Shown in pieces: positions 13,204 through 22,155 of a stretch of DNA of 46,632 bases. The stretch's first letter is position 1. Every line of letters starts with the position of its first letter. The position numbers were made by a program, and so were the translations under genes. Source of the stretch: a virus; IMG/VR virus record IMGVR_UViG_3300045141_000158, positions 1-46,632 of that record. The stretch is one strand, 5' to 3'. Below the pieces are notes generated by a model. That model did not search any database. It saw only the letters and a program-made list of their open reading frames with translations, and was not told the DNA's origin.

Positions 13204-13598
13204 GCCAGTCGAGTGCAGCGCCGGCGGGGGCAGTTCCTGAGGCGGGTTTGGGCTTGGGGCAGGGCGCTGGTGCTCCTGCTGGGGGAGGTGATGGCGGAAT
13301 CGCGGCCTTGCTCAGCGGTGGTGGAGGCGGAGGTCTCGCGACTGCCATGAAAGGCATCCAGAACATCCTCGGCCACACGCCTGAGGAGCGCGAAACGAAC
13401 GCGAAAGCGCTGGCTGCCTCCGTAAAGGACATCAATGGGCTCGTGAGCTCGATGAGCGAGTCGACTCTCATGCAGCGCATGATGGAAGCCCAGGGTCACG
13501 GCCTCGGCTTCATGGAAGGCTCGCCCGGCGCGCCCGTCTCTCCGATCGAGCGCACTCCGCTCGGTGGTCCTGTCATGTCGCAGCTCGGATTCCGCTAG
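13200..13598 (+). CDS. Gly/Ala-rich hypothetical protein, 132 aa
   Basis: Residues 8-45 are a Gly/Ala/Pro low-complexity region, including a run of six glycines. Residues 50-100 are helical, and the end is Met/Pro-rich. It precedes the portal gene. It could be a head-completion or scaffold-associated protein, but no motif supports this. Confidence 0.75.
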   Translation: MSQSSAAPAGAVPEAGLGLGQGAGAPAGGGDGGIAALLSGGGGGGLATAMKGIQNILGHTPEERETNAKALAASVKDINGLVSSMSESTLMQRMMEAQGHGLGFMEGSPGAPVSPIERTPLGGPVMSQLGFR

Positions 13599-13614
13599 AG
13601 AGGAGGTGATAGAC

Positions 13615-13743
13615 ATGAGCCGTGCTCAGAAGAACGTCCGCCGCGGTGAAAGCGGTGGGAAGAAGAAGAGTTCTGCAGTGAAGCCGCCGACCGGGAAGCG
13701 CAAGGGTGGCGCGAACGACGAAGAGAAGGGCGAGAAGTACTGA
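13615..13743 (+). CDS. Lys/Gly-rich miniprotein, 42 aa
   Basis: GAGGAGG upstream of ATG at 13615; the stop overlaps the portal ATG (TGATG). Highly basic and probably disordered. One of three such tiny basic proteins in the head module. Confidence 0.7.
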   Translation: MSRAQKNVRRGESGGKKKSSAVKPPTGKRKGGANDEEKGEKY

Positions 13744-15653
13744 TGCCACAGTACAGCGGCGTAATCCCAGGTGCCCCAGTTGCTCTGACCCCCCGTGACA
13801 AGCAATGGCTGCCCAGCTACCTGAACTCAGAGCTGGAAGAAGCCCTGCAGACTCACGAAGTCAAGCTCCAGTGGATCGACGAGTCGAATCGTCTCTACAT
13901 GGGCGACCCAGTCAACGTGCGCAAGACGTTCCCCTGGGACGGTGCCGCGAATCTCGTCATTCCACTGGTGGGGATCACGGTCGACTCGATCGTGGCTCGT
14001 GTGATGAATACCATCTTCGCTGTCCAGCCTTTCTGGAGCGCAGAGGCGTTGATCAAGGACCTCGAGCCGGTCGTGAACCCCCTCCAGGACTTCATGGAGT
14101 GGTCCCGTGTCAATGAAACCGGGATGTACACCCAGACTCGCTCATGGATCGTGGAAGTCATCAAGCACGGCTGGGGGTATCTCAAGGTCTACTGGGAGTC
14201 CTTCACGCAGCGCACTTTCGTCGTCTCCAACGGTGTTGCCCGGCCTAAGGACGTCATCGTTCGTCGCCCACGAGTTCAGCATGTGCTCTTGGCAGACATC
14301 ATCTGTCAGTCGGGCATCGAGGACGAGCTGTACCAGGCAGAATGGCTTGCGCATCGTGTTCGCCTCACGGATGGCCAGCTTCGGTGGCGTGAGCACGATA
14401 AGGTCTACCAAGACGTCGACAAGATTCTCCAAACCAAGGAGCAGCCGACTCCGATGGAGGAGAAGGTCCTCGAAAACGAGTTCGAGGCACAGGTCAGTGC
14501 GCCGAAAGACAAGCTCAATACCATGTACGAGATCTATGCGGATCTCCCACTTGGTGGCAGCAAGTTGCCCGTCCCGGTGATGATCACGTATCACCATCCT
14601 ACGAAGACCATCGCCCGTTGTGTCTACAACCCAGACATCACAGGCGATAGGCCATTCAAGAAGGGGAAGTTCATCGACCGAGAGGGTAAGCGCGATGGCG
14701 TTGGGATTTCTCGCCAGCTTTCGCTCCTGCAGGAGGAGATTTCGACGCTTCACAACCAGCAGGTCGACAACGCGACCCTGGCGAACACCCGCTTCTTCAT
14801 TGGACGTCGCGGTGTTATCCGTAACGGGACTCGCGTCTGGCCTGGCCGATTCCTCACGGTTCCGGACCCGGGTCGAGACATCGTTTCCCTGCCGATGGCT
14901 GACATCTATCCTTCAATGCGTGCATTGGAGACTAGTTGTCTCGCGTATGCGGAGAGAAGGTCGGGCGTGGCGGATTACCAACTCGGCCGCGAGTCGAACG
15001 TCATGGGCAATCGCGCGACGGCGACGGGCACGCTCGCGCTCATCCAAGAAGGCAACCGACGATTCGACTTGAACGTCCGCGACGTCCGCGACTGCCTCGG
15101 TGGCGTAGGCAAGAAGCTCTTGCTCTTGAACTGCCAATTCCGGCCCAAGGGCATGGCGTACTTCGTCAAGGGCTCAGATGGTGAGCTCATCGAGAAGGTT
15201 CTGGATCTTCCCGAAGAGTTCGTCGCTGACGGCATCGGCATGGAGCTCACGGCAAGCACCGCCACGATCAACCGCGAGATCGAGAAACAGGGCCTGCTCT
15301 CGATGATGGGCACCCTGACGCAGTACTACCAGCAAGTGTTGCAGATGACGTCGGTAGCCACGAACCCCGATACGCCGCCCCCAGTCCAAAAGATGGTCGC
15401 GGAAATGGCCGACGGGGCTCGCTACCTGATGAAGATGATCGTACAGACGTTCGAAATCCGGGCCGTCGACACGCTGTTGCCGCCGAGCCTGGCAGACCAA
15501 CTGGAGGCTGACAGTGCCGCCAATCCCCAGCAACCGGGAGGACCTGCAGGAGGCCCTCAACAAAATCCGAACGGACCCGGAGTGGGTGCTCCTGTGGGAG
15601 CACCTCCTGGAGGCCCGCCAGGGATGCCTCCTCCGAATGGCGGGATGCAGTGA
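13743..15653 (+). CDS. Portal protein, 636 aa
   Basis: Residues 45-100 (tryptophan- and asparagine-rich with FPWDGAANLVIP, then VDSIVARVMNTIF) match the N-terminal wing of large phage portals. The long helical region 430-560 fits the stem and clip, and residues 590-636 are Pro/Gly/Gln-rich. The dodecameric portal forms the DNA gate at one capsid vertex, docks the terminase and later the connector. It is followed by scaffold and capsid genes in the usual order. The low-complexity tail is also the 5' half of the gene at 15514 in another frame. Confidence 0.85.
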   Translation: MPQYSGVIPGAPVALTPRDKQWLPSYLNSELEEALQTHEVKLQWIDESNRLYMGDPVNVRKTFPWDGAANLVIPLVGITVDSIVARVMNTIFAVQPFWSAEALIKDLEPVVNPLQDFMEWSRVNETGMYTQTRSWIVEVIKHGWGYLKVYWESFTQRTFVVSNGVARPKDVIVRRPRVQHVLLADIICQSGIEDELYQAEWLAHRVRLTDGQLRWREHDKVYQDVDKILQTKEQPTPMEEKVLENEFEAQVSAPKDKLNTMYEIYADLPLGGSKLPVPVMITYHHPTKTIARCVYNPDITGDRPFKKGKFIDREGKRDGVGISRQLSLLQEEISTLHNQQVDNATLANTRFFIGRRGVIRNGTRVWPGRFLTVPDPGRDIVSLPMADIYPSMRALETSCLAYAERRSGVADYQLGRESNVMGNRATATGTLALIQEGNRRFDLNVRDVRDCLGGVGKKLLLLNCQFRPKGMAYFVKGSDGELIEKVLDLPEEFVADGIGMELTASTATINREIEKQGLLSMMGTLTQYYQQVLQMTSVATNPDTPPPVQKMVAEMADGARYLMKMIVQTFEIRAVDTLLPPSLADQLEADSAANPQQPGGPAGGPQQNPNGPGVGAPVGAPPGGPPGMPPPNGGMQ

Positions 15654-15825
15654 TTGGGGGCAGTTTCTTGAGATCCGAGGCGAATTCAACGCGCTGAACG
15701 TGTTCATCGAGTTCGGCGACAAACTGCTGGATAACCTCGAAGAGGCCCGGCAAAAGGAAGATGAAGATGCAAGTAGGCGACGAGGAAGAGAAGGCGGATA
15801 CCACGGAAGAAACGGAGGAGAGTGA
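15514..15825 (+). CDS. Overlapping-frame head-module protein, 103 aa
   Basis: A GTG at 15514 with GGAGG eight bases ahead opens a frame overlapping the last 140 bp of the portal gene and the first ~60 bp of the scaffold gene. Residues 8-77 look like a genuine helical protein (REDLQEALNKIRTDPEW, a Trp-rich centre, LDNLEEARQKEDED), whereas the portal is low complexity in the shared part. The C-terminus is Arg/Gly-rich. Not recognised; position suggests a head-assembly role. Confidence 0.65.
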   Translation: MPPIPSNREDLQEALNKIRTDPEWVLLWEHLLEARQGCLLRMAGCSDWGQFLEIRGEFNALNVFIEFGDKLLDNLEEARQKEDEDASRRRGREGGYHGRNGGE

Positions 15826-16492
15826 GAAGGAAGCACCGTCCAAGGATCGTCTCACTCGACTCGAACAGGAAAATCAGGAGCTTCGTGGGACTACGGAACG
15901 TAGCCTCCAGGAAGCTGCCGCGGCCCGTGGTCAAGTCCAGCTGATTCTCGACCAGATCCAGAGAGCAGCAGCAACCGGCGATGCTGGGGCCAAAGAGGCC
16001 CAAGATCGTGTCAAGAACATGCGGGACAAGTTCGACGAAGATCCCGTCGCCGCCATGAACGAGCTGGTGACGATGCGGATCGGCCCTGTCCTGCAGGAGT
16101 ACTTCGGACGGAGTGCCGAGGCCGAGCGCGAAGTCGCTCGTGCCAAGCACGGCAAGCAGTTCGACAAGTACGAGAAGGAAGTGGACGACTTCATGCGCGA
16201 CATGCCGCTCGATGTCAAGGCGAAGCCTGGCAGCTACACGGCAGCGCTGAAGTACGTTCGTTCGCAGCACCTCGACGACGAAATCGAGGAGGCGAAGAAA
16301 GAGGAACGCGAGCGTGGCTCCCGCCCCGAGGGCGCAAGCTCGGCCGAACCCGACAAGGATCGGCCGAAGGCGATGACCCGCGAGGAGAAGGAAGTCATGA
16401 AGGCGTTCGACATGAGCGACGACGACTGGGATCGCTGGTCGACCCCGGGCGGCGTTCGCGCGAAGTCAACGAAGAAGGGAAAGGCGGCCTAA
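15767..16492 (+). CDS. Putative scaffolding protein, 241 aa
   Basis: ATGs at 15761 and 15767 are in frame; the second has normal spacing to AAAGGA and is chosen. The protein is extremely charged (Glu/Lys/Asp), helical with coiled-coil character around residues 25-75, and ends with a basic patch (VRAKSTKKGKAA) after a small acidic helix. Order after portal and before capsid, composition and length fit an internal scaffold that binds coat protein by its basic C-terminus and leaves on maturation. No protease is seen. Confidence 0.75.
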   Translation: MQVGDEEEKADTTEETEESEKEAPSKDRLTRLEQENQELRGTTERSLQEAAAARGQVQLILDQIQRAAATGDAGAKEAQDRVKNMRDKFDEDPVAAMNELVTMRIGPVLQEYFGRSAEAEREVARAKHGKQFDKYEKEVDDFMRDMPLDVKAKPGSYTAALKYVRSQHLDDEIEEAKKEERERGSRPEGASSAEPDKDRPKAMTREEKEVMKAFDMSDDDWDRWSTPGGVRAKSTKKGKAA

Positions 16493-16493
16493 A

Positions 16494-16949
16494 ATGGGGA
16501 TCGAGTTCTTGAAGGACGAGATCGACAAGAAGATCGCCGGTGGTGTGTTCGACCCCCTCAAGGTCGAGAACAAGGACCCGAACTTCCACTACCGGTGGCT
16601 TCGCAAGGAAAAGCTGAACATGACCCGCAAGACGGATTTCCTCGGCTACGAGGTCGTCAAGGCGGGTGGACCCGAGAAGTCGTTCGCCAGTGACAACACG
16701 CCCCTGAAAGGTGGCGACACCGTCGAGCGGAACATCGAGGTCGGGGACCTGGTACTCGCGCGGATTCCGAAGGAACTGCACGAAGCGTACCGGAAACGCA
16801 ACAAGGCGAAGATCGACGCCCTCGCAACGGGCGTGAGCTCCAGCTTCAAGAATGCCGTCGGGAACACCGCGTACGAGGAACACCGGGATGTCGCCGGGTA
16901 CTCGGGGTCGGTGTCCCGCGACGACGTGGAGCTGGACGAGAAGGGGTAA
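16494..16949 (+). CDS. Hypothetical capsid-module protein, 151 aa
   Basis: Begins two bases after the scaffold stop. Soluble, basic, mixed alpha/beta, with an N-terminal FLKDEIDKKIAGG helix and an extended GDTVERNIEVGDLVL strand region. Between scaffold and capsid; a minor capsid or head-vertex role is plausible but unproven. Confidence 0.75.
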   Translation: MGIEFLKDEIDKKIAGGVFDPLKVENKDPNFHYRWLRKEKLNMTRKTDFLGYEVVKAGGPEKSFASDNTPLKGGDTVERNIEVGDLVLARIPKELHEAYRKRNKAKIDALATGVSSSFKNAVGNTAYEEHRDVAGYSGSVSRDDVELDEKG

Positions 16950-16953
16950 ACCT

Positions 16954-17388
16954 ATGCGACAGCTCGAGCAGCAGATGACGATCTCGGGCAACTCGCCGCA
17001 CACTCTGACGTTTCCGGAGAGTGCGGCGCAGGCGTTCGAGGCGGGAGCACCAGTCGTGCTGGCAGCGGCGGGGACCGTTCAGGAAGCCGCAACGCCAGCA
17101 GCGTCCGTAGTCGGCGTGGCAGCCATGCCCGCGACGGGCGTGGCAAATTCGAAGGTGACCGTGTGGATCGCGAACGACGACACACTCTTCGGAGTCGTGA
17201 TGGCGGGCGCAATCCAGGCGGACGTCTCCAAGCTCGTGACGGTCAAGAAGACCGGCGCGCTGTGGGCGGCAGATCGCACGACCGCGGGGACCTTCCTGGT
17301 CATGGAGATCGGGACCCTCCCGAACGGGCAGTCCTACGCCCGCGGGAAGTTCCTCGAGAGTGCAACGCAGATGGGCAAGGCTGCGTAG
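16954..17388 (+). CDS. Putative capsid decoration protein, 144 aa
   Basis: ATG at 16954 with AAGGGG upstream; longer readings overlap the preceding gene. The protein is Ala/Val/Gly/Thr-rich and beta-rich with no charged clusters, like the small decoration or head-stabilisation proteins commonly encoded just ahead of a major capsid gene. Function inferred from position and composition only. Confidence 0.6.
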   Translation: MRQLEQQMTISGNSPHTLTFPESAAQAFEAGAPVVLAAAGTVQEAATPAASVVGVAAMPATGVANSKVTVWIANDDTLFGVVMAGAIQADVSKLVTVKKTGALWAADRTTAGTFLVMEIGTLPNGQSYARGKFLESATQMGKAA

Positions 17389-17402
17389 GAGGATAGGGGC
17401 AA

Positions 17403-18311
17403 ATGGTCAACGTAACAGGTGCCTTTTCGTACCTGCTGGCCCCGGGCCTCCGCAAGGTGTTCTTCCAGACGATGGACGAGCGCCCGCCCGAGTACAGCAA
17501 GATCGCCAACAGCGAGACCTCCAAGCGTGCCTACGAGGAAGACCTCGAAGTGGGCGGCCTGGGGTCCATGCCCGTCAAGCCCGAAGGCCGTGGGATCGCG
17601 TACCAGGACTTCCGGCAGGGCGGCAAGAAGCGGTACACCCACCTCACGTACGGGCTCGGCTTCCGCGTCACCCTGGAGATGATGGAAGACGATCTCTACA
17701 ACGTGATGAAGAAGAACACGAAGGAGCTCGCCAAGGCTGCCCGGAATGCCCGCGAGGTCGCGTTCTTCAACATGCTCAACAACGCGTTCACCGTCGAGTA
17801 CGGCTTCCCCAAGTTCGGCGTGAACGAGCCCCTGATCGCGGCGACCCACACGAAGCTGGGCGGCGGGACCGGGAGCAACCGGGCATCGACGGACGCCGAT
17901 CTGTCGCCGACGAGCCTGGAGGCCGCAATCATCTCCTTCGAGTCCCTCACGGACGAGATGGACATCCCGGTCGTCGTCAAGGCCAAGACCCTGCTCTGCG
18001 GGCCTCAGCTGAAGATGACCGCACGGGAGATCCTCGGTTCGGAGTTCCGTCCGTACACTTCGAACAACGAGATCAACGCCATCCGCGAAGAGGGGCTCGA
18101 CTACATGGTCGGCCACTACATCGTGGACCCCGACAGCTGGTTCCTGCTGGCCGGGAAGGGCGACCACGACCTGAACTTCTTCGAGCGCATGGCTCAGCGC
18201 TTCCAGAACGGTGACGACTTCGACACCGGCGACGCGAAGTTCAAGGCGTTCCAGCGCTTCTCGGTGGGTGCCGGCGAGTGGAGGGGCGTCTACGGGTCAC
18301 AAGGGGCCTAG
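17403..18311 (+). CDS. Major capsid protein, 302 aa
   Basis: N-terminal region FFQTMDERPPEYSKI followed by a GlyGly-rich loop with a Tyr-Gln-Asp-Phe segment resembles Mu gpT-type HK97-fold capsid proteins. Residues 75-120 form the long spine-like helix (LEMMEDDLYNVMKKNTKELA). Length about 300 aa, high abundance-type codon use and location after scaffold support the assignment. No cleavable delta domain is obvious, in line with a separate scaffold. Confidence 0.85.
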   Translation: MVNVTGAFSYLLAPGLRKVFFQTMDERPPEYSKIANSETSKRAYEEDLEVGGLGSMPVKPEGRGIAYQDFRQGGKKRYTHLTYGLGFRVTLEMMEDDLYNVMKKNTKELAKAARNAREVAFFNMLNNAFTVEYGFPKFGVNEPLIAATHTKLGGGTGSNRASTDADLSPTSLEAAIISFESLTDEMDIPVVVKAKTLLCGPQLKMTAREILGSEFRPYTSNNEINAIREEGLDYMVGHYIVDPDSWFLLAGKGDHDLNFFERMAQRFQNGDDFDTGDAKFKAFQRFSVGAGEWRGVYGSQGA

Positions 18312-18314
18312 CAA

Positions 18315-18343
18315 CGGGCGGCTTCAATTTTTGAAGCCCCCAC
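18315..18343. repeat. 29-bp dyad repeat, copy d
   Basis: Core GGCTTCAATTTTTGAAGCC is a perfect 19-bp hairpin/dyad; the right outer arm is CCAC. Located in the gap after the major capsid gene. Confidence 0.7.
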
Positions 18344-18355
18344 AGGGAGGCCAAC

Positions 18356-19390
18356 ATGATCCAAAACACTACCCTCTACCCAAGGGATGTGAGCACATAC
18401 GGCACTGAACGAGTGCGTAGCCTCGTAGCGCTGATAAGCCTCCCGAACACCCAGGGGGTCTTGTGCTTGCAGGCACCAGACGGGAACGAGTTCTACATCT
18501 TCCAGGACGGAATCACGCCCTCGTTTGGGGGCGTGACTCAGGTCATGGCCGGGTCGATTGCTGGTGGCGGTTGCAACATCGGGACCGCGGTCACGCCAAC
18601 GAGACCCACCACCAGCTTTCGTGACGGGATGACGGTGCTTGGGACCCGAAGGGCCTCAAGCTCGTTGGCCATCGCAGCGAATCCGTATGCAGGCGCAGCG
18701 GGCCTGAGCGGATGTCTTGGTATGATGACCGGGTATGGGGCCGCTGCGGCGTACCTGTATCTTCACAAGACGGCTGCCAACACATGGCAGCTGATGATCG
18801 GCACGGAAGCCCAGTTCTTGGCAGACGCCGGCGGGATCGCCATCGGCACACCCGTCGTGGGCTCCGGGTCAATCGCACCTGGTCAGATCACCATGCCCTT
18901 CGAGAAGCACGAGGGGCGGGTGGTCGTCGGAGGTAGCTACAGTCGCGGCAACAATCGGTTGCCGTCGGTCATGTTCATCGAGTCTGCCGGCCAAGGCGCA
19001 GGGCTCGCGTTCGAGTACGGCACAGATGACGATACGGGTCCAGTCTCAAGTCCAGCAGTAGTGATGTACTTCCCGTATCCGATCGCTGCGCCAGTGTTCG
19101 CGACACCCGACGCCTGGGCCGCGTGGAATGCAATCCTGTCAGTGACGACAGCAGCTCTGCCCGGTGGAACGAATGGGGTGCCCTACGCCCCAGTCCAGCT
19201 TACCGCGCAGGGTGGATCGGCCGCGTACACATGGTCGATCACGGCTGGTGCCCTGCCAGCCGGGATGGTGCTGTCACCGACGGGTGTGATCTCAGGGACC
19301 CCGTCTGCAGCAGGGACTGCGAACTTCACAGTCCAAGTCGCAGCGGGGGTGCCAACGGGTACCAAGGCCCTGAGCATCGTGGTGGCATAG
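18356..19390 (+). CDS. Virion surface protein with Ig-like C-terminal domain, 344 aa
   Basis: GGAGG before ATG at 18356. Residues 1-255 are Gly/Ala-rich beta structure without a recognised fold. Residues 265-344 fit an immunoglobulin-like He-PIG module (LPGGTNG-V-Y, a YTWSITAGALPAGM strand pair, GVISGTPSAAGTANFTV). Such domains on phage particles usually bind glycans or polymers weakly and aid adsorption. It is the first gene of the fibre region. Confidence 0.75.
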   Translation: MIQNTTLYPRDVSTYGTERVRSLVALISLPNTQGVLCLQAPDGNEFYIFQDGITPSFGGVTQVMAGSIAGGGCNIGTAVTPTRPTTSFRDGMTVLGTRRASSSLAIAANPYAGAAGLSGCLGMMTGYGAAAAYLYLHKTAANTWQLMIGTEAQFLADAGGIAIGTPVVGSGSIAPGQITMPFEKHEGRVVVGGSYSRGNNRLPSVMFIESAGQGAGLAFEYGTDDDTGPVSSPAVVMYFPYPIAAPVFATPDAWAAWNAILSVTTAALPGGTNGVPYAPVQLTAQGGSAAYTWSITAGALPAGMVLSPTGVISGTPSAAGTANFTVQVAAGVPTGTKALSIVVA

Positions 19391-19575
19391 TGGATCAGCG
19401 GTACCGCATCGAGATCGAGCACAATGGTGAAGAGTGGGAGGTGCGGTTTCCGCAGTTGAGGGGCTGCATCGGGCGTGCTCCAGACATCATGGACGCGCTC
19501 GATGCAGCCCGGTGGGCACAGGAGGACTATCTAGGCCGGTTCGCAGACGCAGAGCGCTGGGGTGAGACAACGTGA
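19390..19575 (+). CDS. HicB-like small protein, 61 aa
   Basis: The GTG start shares one base with the upstream stop (TAGTG). YRIEIEHNGEEWEVRFPQL, GCIGRAPD and an Ala-rich helix follow the HicB partial-RNase-H fold used by antitoxins. No HicA-like toxin is adjacent, so this may be a stand-alone adaptor among fibre genes. Confidence 0.6.
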   Translation: MDQRYRIEIEHNGEEWEVRFPQLRGCIGRAPDIMDALDAARWAQEDYLGRFADAERWGETT

Positions 19576-19913
19576 AGCTCGTAAGCCTTTCTCGTTTGAA
19601 GCAGAAAGATGAGGTCGTTGACTGGGCACGTCAACACGTTGAGGAGCTACAGCGGGTATTTCTTGGTGTGGACCACGCGATCGCGGCAGGTGGTGGCAGC
19701 GGTGGAAGTGGTGGTACGGGAGAGTCTTACCGTCACGTCCAGTCAAGTGCTGCCACGACCTGGGTGATCACTCACGGTCTTTCTTTTCGCCCCAATATCA
19801 CAGCTGTCGATTCATCCGGCCGACAGATAATCCCAGGAGCCGTGGACTACACGAGCGCGACAGTTACTCTAACATTCTCCGCCGCCGTTGGCGGAGAGGC
19901 TTATTTGAGCTAG
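19572..19913 (+). CDS. Short fibre or fibre-linker protein, 113 aa
   Basis: GTG at 19572 (GTGA overlap). An N-terminal helix (about 1-38) is followed by a Gly/Ser linker and a 55-residue beta domain with YRHVQSSAATTWVITHGL and a GEAYLS end. The same terminal beta module recurs at the end of the next fibre (NLNTRDVHVQVYNGATPY), a common attachment domain in phage fibres. Confidence 0.65.
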   Translation: MKLVSLSRLKQKDEVVDWARQHVEELQRVFLGVDHAIAAGGGSGGSGGTGESYRHVQSSAATTWVITHGLSFRPNITAVDSSGRQIIPGAVDYTSATVTLTFSAAVGGEAYLS

Positions 19914-19923
19914 AGGGTAATAC

Positions 19924-21045
19924 ATGCCTACCGTCTACGGCCCACTCGACATAGTCAAGAACGAGATCCGCAATGCGGTCATGCAGAACCTTGGCTCGGC
20001 GCCCTCGTCGCCGGTCAAGGGGCTCATGTACTTCAACTCGGCCGACAACACGTTCTACTGGTACGACGGGACCCAGTGGGTTGCGGCCAAGGGTGGAGCC
20101 GGCGCAGTCGCCTCCGACACAGTCACAACGCAGGCTTTCGGTGATGTGGCCGTCCCTGGTGTAAGTACCCTCTACACCCGTGGCGACCACAAGCACGGAT
20201 TCCCAGCCCACGACGCGGCGGCCCACTCGACGATCCCTCTTTCTGCTCTCGCGGCAGCAGCAGCCAATATCAACATGGGTGGTTTCAAGATCACCAACAT
20301 GTTGACTGGGACAACGGGGACTGACGCAGTTACGAAGCAGTACGTCGACTCCCTGATTCAGGGTCTTGCGTGGAAGGACAACTGTAGGATCGCATCGACG
20401 GCTAACGTCACGAAGTCTGGGTTGGCTGCTATTGACGGTGTCACGCCGATCGCCAATGATCGCATCTTGCTCAAGAATCAAACGGCCCCTGCTGAGAACG
20501 GCATTTGGGTAGCAGCGGTGGGGGCATGGACCCGTCCTGTCGACGCCGACTTCGGGCCTGAGATGGTCAACGCAGCGGTGTTCATCGCTGAGGGCACAAC
20601 CCTCGCTGACACCGCGTGGGTCTGCACGACCAACGACCCCATCACCATCGACACGACGGCACTCGCATTCGTTCAGTTTGGTGCTGGTGCGGTCTACGTA
20701 GGTGGCGCAGGTCTCCTGCTCACAGGCAACACGTTCGACGTGGGTGCCGGTACAGGTATCATAGTAGCAGCCGATACCGTCGCCGTCGATACCACGGTGA
20801 TCGCTACCAAAGCGTATGCCGATGGTGCTTACCCGAAGAAGTACTCGGCAGCTCTTACAGGCACCGTGAGCCCTGAGACCGTCACGCACAACCTCAACAC
20901 CCGTGACGTCCACGTTCAGGTCTACAACGGTGCAACTCCCTACACGGCTGTCATCGTCGATTGGGATGCGGCAACGGTCAACACCATCACAGTTCGTTTC
21001 AACCCAGTGCTCGGTGCTGGCTACCGAGTGGTAGTGTTCGGATAG
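19924..21045 (+). CDS. Tail fibre protein, 373 aa
   Basis: Features of fibres are visible: a YFNSADNTFYWYDGTQWV strand repeat near the N-terminus, a GDHKHGFPAHD segment, a GFKITNMLTGTTGTDAVTKQ phage-fibre repeat around residue 120, and a beta-rich C-terminal binding domain. Likely a trimeric receptor-binding fibre. The next ATG directly follows its stop. Confidence 0.85.
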   Translation: MPTVYGPLDIVKNEIRNAVMQNLGSAPSSPVKGLMYFNSADNTFYWYDGTQWVAAKGGAGAVASDTVTTQAFGDVAVPGVSTLYTRGDHKHGFPAHDAAAHSTIPLSALAAAAANINMGGFKITNMLTGTTGTDAVTKQYVDSLIQGLAWKDNCRIASTANVTKSGLAAIDGVTPIANDRILLKNQTAPAENGIWVAAVGAWTRPVDADFGPEMVNAAVFIAEGTTLADTAWVCTTNDPITIDTTALAFVQFGAGAVYVGGAGLLLTGNTFDVGAGTGIIVAADTVAVDTTVIATKAYADGAYPKKYSAALTGTVSPETVTHNLNTRDVHVQVYNGATPYTAVIVDWDAATVNTITVRFNPVLGAGYRVVVFG

Positions 21046-22155
21046 ATGAGAAGCTACGGCATCACAAACGCAGCTCCCTACGCCGCGGCTCCGGCCGTCG
21101 GAGCTGCTGGCGATCTATACTTCAACACAGCGACGAAGCTCTTGTACGTCTCTGACGGTACCTCTTGGCTCATAGCTGACCTGTGGACCATATCTGGTAC
21201 CGCGCTAACACCAGTAGATACAACTAAGATCATCTACATCCCAGGGCCGATCACTGGTGATCTGTCGGCTATCGGCATTGGCAGTAGGACTGTCAAGGCC
21301 CGGTTTATCAAGTCTGTCACCAACGACTACTTCCGCATCTCCATCAACGCTTTGCTCAACAGTACTCCCGCGTGGGTACAAGATGACGTAACCAAGCCGT
21401 CGTGGGTGTTGAATCTGTTCTCAGACCCAAGCGCGCTAGATATGTTCACGATTGGTAGGACTGCTCCCGGTGGAGCATTCCCACCGGATCTGTTGCAGTT
21501 GCTCAACAATGGTGAGTTGTACGTTCTAGGTGCGCCTGCCGTATCAGGTCTCAAGATTGGCACCGGGACAATGAAGTCACGGCTAAGCGAACAGGGCGCC
21601 GGTGATTACCAGTGGCGTTGCAACATCTCACCGAACAACATCGTTGACGACGCTACAAAGCCTGCACTAGCTCTTCGTGTTGGTCCTACCTACGACGCGT
21701 TGTCATTCTTCCGTGCTGCGGCTGGTTCTGGTGCGGCGTTCTCTGAAGTGTTTCAAGCTAGCGGAGCTGGCAATCTCACGATCACAGGTGCCACGGCAAC
21801 GAAGGCTTCCGGCACGACATGGGCAAACCCATCTGATCGCCGCTTGAAGGATGAAATCGAAGACTATATCTCGGGCTTGAACGAAATCACACGGCTCCAG
21901 CCTAGGACTTTCATCTATAACGGGAAGGGTGGTTCAGCGAAGGGTCAGCGGGGATTTGGCTTCATAGCAGACGAAATTGCCTCCGTGATGCCTGAGACGG
22001 TTGGTATCCGTTCTGTGAAGCTGGAACCTGATGATGAGGAAGAAACAGAGATCCAGACACTCGATCAATCGAACCTCATTCTCGCACTCGTTAACGCAGT
22101 TAAAGAGTTAACTGCCCGTGTTGTAGCACTTGAGGCCCAACTTGCTAAGAGCTAG
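21046..22155 (+). CDS. Tail spike/fibre with S74 intramolecular chaperone, 369 aa
   Basis: N-terminal 40 residues repeat the [17 protein letters not shown] fibre motif. The C-terminal 107 residues are a Peptidase S74 chaperone domain: [10 protein letters not shown] (catalytic Ser263 with Asp264), [13 protein letters not shown], then a coiled coil (LNAVKEL-type heptads). In this family the domain trimerises the fibre and then removes itself by autocleavage before Ser. Confidence 0.9.
   Translation: MRSYGITNAAPYAAAPAVGAAGDLYFNTATKLLYVSDGTSWLIADLWTISGTALTPVDTTKIIYIPGPITGDLSAIGIGSRTVKARFIKSVTNDYFRISINALLNSTPAWVQDDVTKPSWVLNLFSDPSALDMFTIGRTAPGGAFPPDLLQLLNNGELYVLGAPAVSGLKIGTGTMKSRLSEQGAGDYQWRCNISPNNIVDDATKPALALRVGPTYDALSFFRAAAGSGAAFSEVFQASGAGNLTITGATATKASGTTWANPSDRRLKDEIEDYISGLNEITRLQPRTFIYNGKGGSAKGQRGFGFIADEIASVMPETVGIRSVKLEPDDEEETEIQTLDQSNLILALVNAVKELTARVVALEAQLAKS

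Noticed and set aside
19864-20913. 349-codon antisense frame over the tail fibre
   Set aside because: Shadow of a recognisable fibre gene, with no start context.
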